Positions 49,453 through 58,800 of a stretch of DNA of 64,000 bases are shown piece after piece (the stretch's first letter is position 1; each line of letters opens with the position of its first letter). A program made the translations under genes and the position numbers. Source of the stretch: Sandaracinaceae bacterium. GTDB taxonomy: Bacteria > Myxococcota_A > Polyangia > Polyangiales > Sandaracinaceae. The DNA is taken from assembly GCA_040218145.1 (NCBI GenBank), contig JAVJQK010000101.1, positions 1 through 64,000 on the forward strand. Reading direction: 5' to 3'. A model generated the notes under the pieces. That model was not told the DNA's origin. It ran no database searches and saw only the letters and a program-made list of their open reading frames with translations.

Positions 49453-49968
49453 GTGCGCGGCGTCCTCCTCTGCCTCTTGATGGTGAGCGGCTGCGCGCTC
49501 GAGACCGAGCCGCCGGTGGGGCCGCGGATCGCGCTCGCCGCCGACTTCGAGGGCTTCCAGGGCTGGCGCCGCGTGGCGCTGCCCGAGCACAGCATCACCG
49601 AGGGGCACCTGTCCTCGGAGGAGCGCTACCTCTACATCGACCGCGAGGCGCCGGAGCTCCCCGAGGCGTTCCCGACCGGCACGATCGTGGTGAAGACCAT
49701 CGAGGTGGGGCCGCCCGAGGAGTGGGAGATCCACGCGATGGTGAAGCGCGGCGACGGCTACAACGCGCACGGCTCGGTGGGCTGGGAGTTCTTCGACCTG
49801 CGCTTCGACGCACGCGAGCGGCTCTCGATCGCGTGGCGCGGCCTGGGCGACGAGGCGACCGCGTACATCGACCCCACAGGTCAGGTGCGCGCGTGCAGCG
49901 AGTGCCACGACCTGGTCCCCGACCGCGACTTCATCTTCCGGCGCGAGCTCCTCTCCGAGGCGGAGTAG
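49453..49968 (+). CDS. Cytochrome P460-like lipoprotein
   Basis: In this 171-residue protein, starting at a GTG, the signal peptide ends in VSGC (Cys13). Near the C-terminus lies the haem c motif ACSECHDLVPDRDFIF, and the middle (GTIVVKTIEVGPPEEWEIHA, GWEFFDLRFD) fits the P460-type beta fold. P460 proteins bind a cross-linked haem and oxidise hydroxylamine or similar; the lysine cross-link residue cannot be judged here. The start lies 3 nt after the VOC stop, so the two are probably co-transcribed. Confidence 0.7.
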   Translation: MRGVLLCLLMVSGCALETEPPVGPRIALAADFEGFQGWRRVALPEHSITEGHLSSEERYLYIDREAPELPEAFPTGTIVVKTIEVGPPEEWEIHAMVKRGDGYNAHGSVGWEFFDLRFDARERLSIAWRGLGDEATAYIDPTGQVRACSECHDLVPDRDFIFRRELLSEAE

Positions 49969-49972
49969 CCCC

Positions 49973-51253
49973 ATGTGCGACACGCTCGTGGCGTTGCCGG
50001 ACGCGACGGCGGAGGGCGTGACGCTCTTCGCGAAGAACAGCGACCGGCACCCGCTCGAAGCGCAGGCGGTGGAGATCGTCGACGCGGCCGAGCACGCCCC
50101 GGGCAGCGCCGTGCGATGCACCTACCTGACCATCCCGCAGGCGCGGCGCACGCGGCGGGCGCTGCTCTCGCGCCCGTTCTGGATGTGGGGCGCGGAGATG
50201 GGGGTCAACGAGGACGGCGTCGCGATCGGGAACGAGGCGATCTTCACCCGCGAGCCGCACACGCGGGGGCCCGCGCTGACGGGCATGGATCTGGTCCGCC
50301 TGGGTCTCGAGCGAGCCTCGAGCGCGGAGGAGGCGCTCGAGGTCATCGTCGCGCTGCTCGAGAAGCACGGCCAGGGCGGCGACTGCGGCTACCGCGGCGA
50401 GCTGCGCTATCACAACTCGTTTTTGATCGCGGACCGGCGTGACGCGTGGGTGCTCGAGACCGCGGGGCGGTGGTGGGTCGCGGAGCGCGTGCGCGGCGTG
50501 CGCAGCCTGTCCAACGCGCCGACCGTGGCCGGGGCGGGCGAGCGGCGGGCGGACGGGCTGGAGGCGCACGCGCGGCGACGCTGGGGTGCGGGCTCCCTCG
50601 ACTTCGCCTCCGACGCCGCCGACCGGCTCTACACGACCTTCGCGGCGGGTCGTGCGCGCTGCGCGCGGAGCATGGGCTACCTGCGAGCGCGCGAGGGGGA
50701 GCTTCGGGAGGAGATGCTGATGGGCTTCCTGCGCAGCCACGCCGCCGAGCCCTACGAGCCGGCCCGCGGGTGGCTCGGCGCGGACGTGTGCATGCACGCC
50801 GGCGTGGGCCCCGTCCGCGTGGCCCACACGACCGGCTCGCTGGTCGTGCGGCTGGGCGAGGAGATCACCGCGTGGGTCACGGGGACCTCCACGCCGTGCA
50901 CGTCCATCTTCGTCCCCGTGTGGCTCGACCGAGCGCTCCCCGAGCCGATGCGGCGCGCGCCCGGCGCGGAGCCCGACGACAGCTGGTGGTGGCGACACCA
51001 GCCCCTCGCGGTCTCGGTGCAGCGCGACCACGCGACGCGCCTCGGCGTGTACGCGGCGGAGCGCGACGCGCTCGAGCAGGCCTTCCTGCGAGACGCGCGC
51101 GCGGGCGAGCGAGACGCGGAGTCGTTCGCGGCGCGCGCCGACGAGGCCCGCACCCTCTGGCGTGCGCGCGTGGCCGAGACGCCTCCCGCCCGCCGCCCGC
51201 GGCTCTTCGATCTCGCGTGGCGCCTCCGTCTACCCGGAGTCCGAGGCGGGTAG
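49973..51253 (+). CDS. Secernin-like C69 family Ntn hydrolase
   Basis: This 426-residue protein begins MCDTLVALPDATAEGVTLFA, where Cys2 is the nucleophile exposed after Met removal, typical of C69 dipeptidases and secernins, and continues with KNSDRHPLEAQ. GMDLVRLGLERASSAEEAL and HNSFLIADRRDAWVLET complete the Ntn fold pattern. The family hydrolyses dipeptides or beta-lactam-like amides. GGAG is 9 nt before the ATG. It starts 4 nt after the P460-like stop. Confidence 0.85.
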   Translation: MCDTLVALPDATAEGVTLFAKNSDRHPLEAQAVEIVDAAEHAPGSAVRCTYLTIPQARRTRRALLSRPFWMWGAEMGVNEDGVAIGNEAIFTREPHTRGPALTGMDLVRLGLERASSAEEALEVIVALLEKHGQGGDCGYRGELRYHNSFLIADRRDAWVLETAGRWWVAERVRGVRSLSNAPTVAGAGERRADGLEAHARRRWGAGSLDFASDAADRLYTTFAAGRARCARSMGYLRAREGELREEMLMGFLRSHAAEPYEPARGWLGADVCMHAGVGPVRVAHTTGSLVVRLGEEITAWVTGTSTPCTSIFVPVWLDRALPEPMRRAPGAEPDDSWWWRHQPLAVSVQRDHATRLGVYAAERDALEQAFLRDARAGERDAESFAARADEARTLWRARVAETPPARRPRLFDLAWRLRLPGVRGG

Positions 51254-51435
51254 CTCTCGCGCCAAGACGCAAAGTGAACCCCTCTCTGCCCCTTTGCGCC
51301 TTTGCGTCTTTGCGCGAGCCTTCAGAGCCAAGTCGAGGGTCGAGGATCTGGCGCGTGGCCTCGCGACCGGAGCAGGTAGTTTTCGCGCAAAGAGCAAAGA
51401 CGCCAAGTGAGGCCCTTGCGCCTTCGCGCGAGCCT
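51254..51435. repeat. Repetitive intergenic region, hairpin plus partial RsmB-gene duplication
   Basis: Arms 51258-51274 (CGCGCCAAGACGCAAAG) and 51300-51316 pair with one mismatch, a probable terminator or small palindromic element. The stretch 51336-51365 (GGATCTGGCGCGTGGCCTCGCG core) repeats codons found at 51615-51640 inside the RsmB-like gene, and the end-of-gene sequence GCGCGAGCCTTCAG appears at 51313 and 51427. It looks like a remnant of a duplicated gene end. Confidence 0.7.
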
Positions 51436-52806
51436 TCAGCGCCAGGCGGACGGGAACTCGCTCTCGAGGTGATCGCCGCGGTCGAGGGCCATGCCCAGGG
51501 CGTGCGGCCCGTGACGCACGATGACGTAGCCTCCCGCGCTGCGCTCCCGGTCGGAGGGGCGCAGCGGGACCCGCTCACGCGCGAGATAGGCGCGCGCGCG
51601 GTCGAGGTCGAGGTCGATGATCTGGCGCGTGGCCTCGCGACCGAAGCGCAGCGCGGCCGCGGTGGCGATCTTGCCGCGCGGCCGGTTGCGGGCGAGCTCC
51701 AGGCCGCTCGCGACGTGTTCGGCGGCCGCGGGCATGAGATGATCGCTCGGGACGAGGCGGGCGTAGCGACCGCGCGCGAGCAGGTGCAGCCCCGCGAACG
51801 CCTCCTCCGGCACGCCGTACCGCGTGACCATCTCCTGCACCGCCGCCGACGCGAGGGCGGGCTCGGCGCGGGTCATGACGGGCACGCCGCCCTCGGCCAC
51901 GCCGTCCCCCGCCTTGTGGAGGAGCGCGGCGAAGAAGCCCCCCGTGCCGCTCTCGTGCGGCCAGAGCCGGAGCGCGCGTCGCACGCGCGGGTCGAAGGTC
52001 CGCCCCCGCCACGCGTCGATCCCCGGCGAGGTCCGCAGGCCGTCGATCTCCACCTCGGCCACGTCGACGTCCTCGAACGCCCTCAGCGCCGCGTCGAGCA
52101 CGGCCTCGTTCTCCTCCGGCGCGAACGTGCACGTCGAGTAGACGACGCGGCCGCCCGGGCGGCAGAGCTCGAGCGCGCGGCGAAGCAGCGCCTCCTGCAC
52201 GCCCGCGATGAACGTGCGGTAGTCCCCCGACTCCCGCGTGCGCGGGCCGAGGTTGCCCTCCGCCGTGCAGGGCGCGTCGACGAGCACGCAGTCCCAGGTG
52301 CCGATCGCGTCGGGGAGGGTCGAGCCGTCCGCCACGGTCGTGGTGACGTTCGCGAGGCCGAGCCGCGCGAGGCTGGCGCTGGTGGCGGCGTGTCGCGTCG
52401 CCTTGCGGTCGTTCGCCACGATCGTCCCGCGGTTCTCGAGCGCGAACCCGAGGCGCGCGGTCTTGCTGCCCGGCGCGGCGCAGAGGTCGAGCACCCGCTC
52501 ACCCGGCTTCGCGTCCAGCAGGCGCGCGGGCAGGATCGAGGCCTCCTCCTGCACGTAGTAGAGGCCGGTCCAGTGCCCCCAGTGCTTGCCCGGGCGGTCC
52601 ACGCCCTCGAGGCGCAGCGCGTCGGAGGTCCACGCGACCGGCTCGCTGCGCGCCTCGAAGAGGGCGGCGAGGCCCGCGCGGTCGATGCGCTCGGGCTGCG
52701 GCCAGATCACGGAGGGCAGCGCGGTGAGGAGGCTCTCCATGAACGCGGGCCCGTCCGAGACCAGCTCGCGGTAGCGTTCACGTACGTCGGCCGCGCGCTC
52801 GCTCAT
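51436..52806 (-). CDS. RsmB/RsmF-type rRNA cytosine-5 methyltransferase
   Basis: In this 456-residue protein the SAM site is DLCAAPGSKT (107-116), the substrate-binding pair is Cys180 (VDAPCTAEG) and Cys226 (VVYSTCTFAPEENE), as in m5C rRNA methyltransferases of the NSUN/RsmB/RsmF group. The C-terminal region has an added domain with PUA-like features. The substrate may be 16S rRNA. The start ATG at 52806 has no clear ribosome-binding site. Its 3' end is followed by a duplicated remnant. Confidence 0.9.
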   Translation of the reverse strand: MSERAADVRERYRELVSDGPAFMESLLTALPSVIWPQPERIDRAGLAALFEARSEPVAWTSDALRLEGVDRPGKHWGHWTGLYYVQEEASILPARLLDAKPGERVLDLCAAPGSKTARLGFALENRGTIVANDRKATRHAATSASLARLGLANVTTTVADGSTLPDAIGTWDCVLVDAPCTAEGNLGPRTRESGDYRTFIAGVQEALLRRALELCRPGGRVVYSTCTFAPEENEAVLDAALRAFEDVDVAEVEIDGLRTSPGIDAWRGRTFDPRVRRALRLWPHESGTGGFFAALLHKAGDGVAEGGVPVMTRAEPALASAAVQEMVTRYGVPEEAFAGLHLLARGRYARLVPSDHLMPAAAEHVASGLELARNRPRGKIATAAALRFGREATRQIIDLDLDRARAYLARERVPLRPSDRERSAGGYVIVRHGPHALGMALDRGDHLESEFPSAWR

Positions 52807-52833
52807 GCGCGCCTGCGTACACCGATGTCGGGC

Positions 52834-53169
52834 TCAGCGCTTCTTGAAGCCGCGCTGCTCGCGGAGCAGCTCCACGTGGAGCGGGCCCTCGTCCCAGCTC
52901 TCCACCGCGTCGAGGTGCTCGCCGTCCTGCGTCATCTGCGCGAGGGATTGGCGGTACATCTCGGCCACCGAGTCGCCCGCGGACGGGCGGTCGGCCTCGT
53001 CCATGACGTAGCGGCGGAGCTGCGGCACGTGGAGCGGCTGGAGCCCGCCACCGGTCGCGCTGTATTCGCTCATCCCGGCCAGCCAGCTCGCGTCGAGGCC
53101 CTCGTCCAGAGGTGCGTCCTCCAGAGCCTGATCCATTTGCTCCGGAGCCTCGTCCCACTCGTTTGCCAT
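52834..53169 (-). CDS. Small acidic hypothetical protein
   Basis: This 111-residue protein is rich in Glu, Asp and Gln with some conserved-looking stretches (LQPLHVPQLRRYVMDEADRP). AGGAGG lies 5 nt before the ATG, which makes the start firm. No signal or membrane segment is present. It lies 27 nt before the methyltransferase gene in the same direction; function unknown. Confidence 0.7.
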   Translation of the reverse strand: MANEWDEAPEQMDQALEDAPLDEGLDASWLAGMSEYSATGGGLQPLHVPQLRRYVMDEADRPSAGDSVAEMYRQSLAQMTQDGEHLDAVESWDEGPLHVELLREQRGFKKR

Positions 53170-53229
53170 GACTACCTCCTCACACCTTCGAGGATAGGTC
53201 CCTCGGAGCGTCATGCGAAGGGATCACGC

Positions 53230-53272
53230 GCGATCCGGGAAGAGAAACGACCGCCTCCCGGATCGCGGTCGT
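53230..53272 (-). terminator. Overlapping terminator hairpins
   Basis: On the minus strand an 8-bp stem (ACGACCGC/GCGGTCGT) overlaps the TGA of the peptidoglycan-binding-like gene and is followed by TTTCTCTT, a good intrinsic terminator. A second 11-bp perfect stem (arms 53230-53240 and 53256-53266) shares bases with it, so the two folds are mutually exclusive. This could allow controlled read-through into the downstream small gene. Confidence 0.75.
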
Positions 53273-53838
53273 CACGCCTTGGCCGCGGGCTGCTCCTTCG
53301 AGGGGGCCTTCGCGCTCCATCCGTGGCCGATCTGGGCGTTGATGAGCTTGTGCGTGCCCGGCCCGACGATGCCGTCGATGGTGTAGCCGAACGCGGTCTG
53401 CAGCTTCTTCACCGCCTGATCGGTGCCCTCCCCGAACTGGCCGTCGGCCTTCACGTCGAAGCCGAGGACCTGGAGGCGACGCTGGAGGTACTTCACGTCC
53501 GCGCCGTCCGCGCCCTGCTTCAGGTTGCGCTTCAGCTCGGCCCCCGCGAGCGAGCCCTTGTCGGTCTGCTTGCCCTGGGCCTGGAGCGCGCTCTTGATCG
53601 CGTCCCCCTTCTGCACGTTCCAGCCGTAGCCCACCTGCGCGTCGACCAGCGAGCGGGTGCCCTCGCCGACGATGCCGTCGACGTCGTAGCCGAACGCGGT
53701 CTGGAGCTCCTCGACGGCCTGCGCGGTGTTCGGCCCGAAAATCCCGTCCGGCTTCACGTCGAAGCCGAGCTGCTGGAGCTTGCCCTGGAGCGCTTCGACC
53801 GCGTCCCCCTTCGCACCCTTCTTCAGTGTCTCACTCAT
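53272..53838 (-). CDS. Double peptidoglycan-binding-like domain protein
   Basis: This 188-residue protein has two PG_binding_1-type repeats: residues about 10-72 (LGFDVKPDGIFGPNTAQAVE) and 112-175 (LGFDVKADGQFGEGTDQAVK), both ending in a GxGW motif. There is no signal peptide, so it may be cytoplasmic, spore- or particle-associated, or exported by another route. Repeats of this type bind peptidoglycan or serve as structural pieces of contractile devices. A GGAG-poor leader precedes the ATG. An overlapping terminator follows. Confidence 0.8.
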   Translation of the reverse strand: MSETLKKGAKGDAVEALQGKLQQLGFDVKPDGIFGPNTAQAVEELQTAFGYDVDGIVGEGTRSLVDAQVGYGWNVQKGDAIKSALQAQGKQTDKGSLAGAELKRNLKQGADGADVKYLQRRLQVLGFDVKADGQFGEGTDQAVKKLQTAFGYTIDGIVGPGTHKLINAQIGHGWSAKAPSKEQPAAKA

Positions 53839-54033
53839 CTGTCGTTCTCCATCTTCGTTGGCGCCGTGATGACTCCGCGATTGAATGGGGCCCCTCCCGC
53901 AACCGGCGTGCCGGCCGCGTTCCCCGTCGCTGGCCGGTCACGTAGGCGCCGCTGCCGTCGGGTCCACCCCACGGAGGTGAGGGTGCGCCCTGCGATCGCG
54001 GCCGGGCCGCATCCGGGCTAATCTAGCGGCGGC
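53839..54033. other. Intergenic region before the PEGA-kinase gene
   Basis: The 195-nt region between two divergent genes has no open frame. TAATCT at 54019-54024 is a -10-like box. No palindrome or repeat stands out. Confidence 0.4.
54019..54024 (+). promoter_or_regulatory. -10-like box TAATCT
   Basis: TAATCT ends 9 nt before the ATG at 54034 and no ribosome-binding site is present. It fits the leaderless pattern. Confidence 0.45.
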
Positions 54034-56043
<2,010 letters not shown>

Positions 56044-56056
56044 GCGAGTCGTTGAG

Positions 56057-57544
56057 TCAGTCGTCGATCTTCAGCGAGTCGACCTGATCCTCGTCGAGGA
56101 ACTCGGTCTTGGCCGGAGAGAGACCCCGCGGCTTGGCGGCCTGTCCCTTCGCGGCCGTCTTCTCCGCGGCCGTCTTCTTCGCGCCCGCGATGGTGAGCGC
56201 GTCCACCTGGTCTTCGTCGAGGAACTCCGTCTTCGCCGGAGTGAGCCCCTGCGGCCGTGACTTGCGGGTGAGCGGGAGCGGCTCCGCCTCGCTCGTGACG
56301 GGCTTCAGGCCGCGCTGCGCGGACGCCTTGGCGGTCGCGCTGCGCCCCTTGCGCTCGAACGTGTAGCGCTTGGGCGTCTCGTCGTCCCCGGGCTCCTCGG
56401 ACGCCGGCTCCTCCTCGTCGGGAGCGGCCGTGTCAGCCTCACTCGCCGGCGGCGGGTTGGACTCGAGCCGCTGCGCCTCGAGCCCGTCGCCCGCGTCGCC
56501 GATCAGCTCGCTCAGCTCCTCCGCGTCCACGTGCATCGTGCGCTGTGCGGACAGACCGCGCGGCTTCTTGGGCTTGGACTCGGAGACCATGCCGCGGATG
56601 GACGCGGCCAGGGCGGCCGGTCCGCCCGCCGCGTCGTGCAGCACCTCGTGTGGCGGAGCGTCCACCGGACGCTCGAGCAGCGCGCGCACGGAGCGTCCCA
56701 GCGTCTCCGGTCCCACGAGCTCGGGCTCCGTCCTCGCCAGCGCGGAGAGCGCGTCGATCAGCGCCTCGGCCGAGAGCTGCCGCGCGCCCGGGTCCACTTG
56801 CATGGCGCGCTCGATCGTGGCGACGAGGAGCGGGGGCGCGTCGGGCCGGAGCGTGGACAGGTCGGGCGCGAGCCGCGCGAGCTGCGCGTCGCGCTCGGGG
56901 CCGGCGGGCGCGTCGTGGGCGGGGCGGCCCGCGATGACCTCGAACAGGAGGCAGCCTACCCCGAAGAGATCCGTGGCCGGCGTGGCCCCTTCCCCCTCGA
57001 CCAGCTCGGGCGCGGGGTGCCGGAGCCCGTGGCTCTCCATCGCGCGACGGCCCGCGCCGGACGCGGCGAGCGCGGCCGCCGCGCCGAAGCGGGTGAGCTT
57101 GATGGAGCCGTCGCGGGCGATGCGGATCGCGTGGGGAGAGATGCCGTCGTGCGTGAGGCGGGCGTGGTGCGCGATGGCGAGCCCGCGCAGCGCCTCGATC
57201 GCGATCTCCACCGCGAGCTGCCACGGCACCGGACCGTCGTGCCGCGCCATCCACTCGGCGACCGAGAGCCCCTCCACCCACTCCGTCACGAAGTGCGTGC
57301 CGTCATCGATCACCAGGTCGAGCACCTGCTCGACGTGTGGACAGCCCAGCTCGATCAGCTCCGACGCGATGGCGGACCAGGTCCCCACGAAGCGCCGGTC
57401 GTTGGCGAGCTCGCTCGGCAAGGTGCGCACGGCGACGGGGCGGCTGAAGCCACCGTCGCCTCGCGCGCGAGCGCGCCACAGCGTCCCGAGGGCGCCTTTG
57501 GCGATCTGCGATTCGAGCGCATAGCGTCCGACGGATTGCGTCAT
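56057..57544 (-). CDS. Ser/Thr pseudokinase with repeated C-terminal GL[ST]PAKTEFLDEDQVD motif
   Basis: This 495-residue protein has a kinase-like fold from residues 5 to about 290, but key residues are changed: ATP-binding Lys is Arg40 (PVAVRTLP), HRDxxxxN reads THDGISPHA (Gly134 for Asp, Ala139 for Asn), and DFG reads RFG (Arg152). It therefore cannot work as a normal kinase. The acidic C-terminal 190 residues are disordered-looking and contain two strong copies of GLxPAKTEFLDEDQVD (433-448 and 474-489) and a weaker one (PRGLSAQRTMHVDAEELSEL, 328-347). There is no membrane segment. I infer a scaffold or allosteric partner for the nearby active kinase. Confidence 0.88.
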   Translation of the reverse strand: MTQSVGRYALESQIAKGALGTLWRARARGDGGFSRPVAVRTLPSELANDRRFVGTWSAIASELIELGCPHVEQVLDLVIDDGTHFVTEWVEGLSVAEWMARHDGPVPWQLAVEIAIEALRGLAIAHHARLTHDGISPHAIRIARDGSIKLTRFGAAAALAASGAGRRAMESHGLRHPAPELVEGEGATPATDLFGVGCLLFEVIAGRPAHDAPAGPERDAQLARLAPDLSTLRPDAPPLLVATIERAMQVDPGARQLSAEALIDALSALARTEPELVGPETLGRSVRALLERPVDAPPHEVLHDAAGGPAALAASIRGMVSESKPKKPRGLSAQRTMHVDAEELSELIGDAGDGLEAQRLESNPPPASEADTAAPDEEEPASEEPGDDETPKRYTFERKGRSATAKASAQRGLKPVTSEAEPLPLTRKSRPQGLTPAKTEFLDEDQVDALTIAGAKKTAAEKTAAKGQAAKPRGLSPAKTEFLDEDQVDSLKIDD

Positions 57545-57564
57545 CGCGCGGGAGTATCGCACGC

Positions 57565-58041
57565 TCAGCGCGGGTGGATCACGAGCGGTCGCCGCGGGTC
57601 GCCGCTGAGGCCGCGCGGTGGTCGCGCGGAGCTGCGATAGGCGTCCGCGGGGCCCGCGAGCTCGCTCACGAACCCGCACACGGCGACCGCGCGTCCCTCG
57701 GAGACACCGCGCTCGAGCGCCTGCACCTCGGTCGTTCCCTCGGGGAAGGTCAGGCCGGCGCGGGCCGCGAGCTTCGCGATCTGCGCCGGGTCGGTGAATG
57801 TCTCCTCCGCGTGCGCCGGCATCTTCAAGGTCGAGCTGCTCAAGGCCAGTCGCGCCACTCCGCTCGCGTCCTCGAGCACGGCGCCGCCCCACCGGTGCGC
57901 GTCGAGGCGACGCACGTCGTCGCCGACGAAGACGGTGCAGAGTAGCTCCCAGCCCACCATCGGCTCGCGGCTGACGGGCCCCTCGACCGGCGCGTCGGCG
58001 CGCAGCACGCCGCGGAGCTCCACGTAACGGCCGACGCGCAT
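57565..58041 (-). CDS. Hypothetical protein
   Basis: I do not recognise this 158-residue protein. The beta-rich start RVGRYVELRGVLRADAP and the stretch AVLEDASGVARLALSSSTL could be part of an OB- or SH3-like fold; the basic C-terminus (RRPLVIHPR) stands out. It lies 20 nt from the pseudokinase gene in the same direction and may be co-transcribed, which would make it a functional partner. The ATG at 58041 is proposed; an in-frame GTG is 9 nt upstream. Confidence 0.6.
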   Translation of the reverse strand: MRVGRYVELRGVLRADAPVEGPVSREPMVGWELLCTVFVGDDVRRLDAHRWGGAVLEDASGVARLALSSSTLKMPAHAEETFTDPAQIAKLAARAGLTFPEGTTEVQALERGVSEGRAVAVCGFVSELAGPADAYRSSARPPRGLSGDPRRPLVIHPR

Positions 58042-58207
58042 GTCGCTCACCCGCCGCGCCCTCGCCCGCGTCGCCCTCGGCCTCCGCATGCGCGCAGCGT
58101 CTCACGATTTCCCCGCGGCTCGAAAGAGTGGGGGTGCAACGAACGCGCGGCGCGGCGGCACTGTCCTGTCGAAAGGTCGAGAGCCCGAGTGGCTCGTGGT
58201 GAAACGC

Positions 58208-58780
58208 ATGAACGCAAGAACAGTCACGGTCCTGATGGCGATGGTCGCGCTGGCGGCCACGGGATGCGAGGCGCTCATCCCCCTCGCCATCTCCGAAGCC
58301 TCGAAGGGCGAGCCGCCGCCCACGAGCACGTCGGCGCCGCTGAGCGTGGAGATCGAGTCGGCGAACGGAAGCGTCGAGGGACGCGCGCTGCGCGTCGACA
58401 GCCTGCTCGCGAGCGGTGTTCGAATCGACTCCGCGCTGCACTTCGAGGTGCGCGACGCGGCAGATCTGTCGCTGAGCCTGGATGTCAGCCGCGCGGAGAC
58501 CTCGAGCGACAACCCGTACACCGGCGAGGGCGGCGATCCGCACCGCCCGCCGGAGGGCCGACCGGTGCCGGTCGACGCCGGACTCGGGGGGCTCGAGCCC
58601 ACCTTGCCTGGCGTGCCCGGAGCGAGCCTGACCGTGTGCGCCGCCGAGCGCTGTCAGCGGGTCGAGGACTTCAGCGTGGAGATCGTCGAGACGGCCGAGG
58701 GGCGGCGCGCGCTGGTCGAAGGTCAGCTGCCTGGTGGTGACCAGGTGAGCCTCCGTCTTCGGTACACCGAGGCGAGCTGA
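58208..58780 (+). CDS. Lipoprotein
   Basis: In this 190-residue protein the signal peptide ends in ATGC (Cys20). The mature domain is beta-rich (LSVEIESANGSVEGRALRVD, SALHFEVRDAADLSLSLDVS), resembling small immunoglobulin-like or lipocalin-like surface proteins. One Cys pair (VCAAERC) is near the C-terminus. Function is unknown. It is followed, 20 nt later, by the di-haem peroxidase-like lipoprotein gene and is probably co-transcribed. Confidence 0.7.
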   Translation: MNARTVTVLMAMVALAATGCEALIPLAISEASKGEPPPTSTSAPLSVEIESANGSVEGRALRVDSLLASGVRIDSALHFEVRDAADLSLSLDVSRAETSSDNPYTGEGGDPHRPPEGRPVPVDAGLGGLEPTLPGVPGASLTVCAAERCQRVEDFSVEIVETAEGRRALVEGQLPGGDQVSLRLRYTEAS

Positions 58781-58800
58781 GCTGGGGGAGGAGCAGGCCG

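Noticed and set aside
50446-54021. 1191-codon plus-strand open frame
   Set aside because: It runs antisense to the RsmB-like, small acidic and peptidoglycan-binding-like genes and is Arg/Glu-rich shadow sequence.
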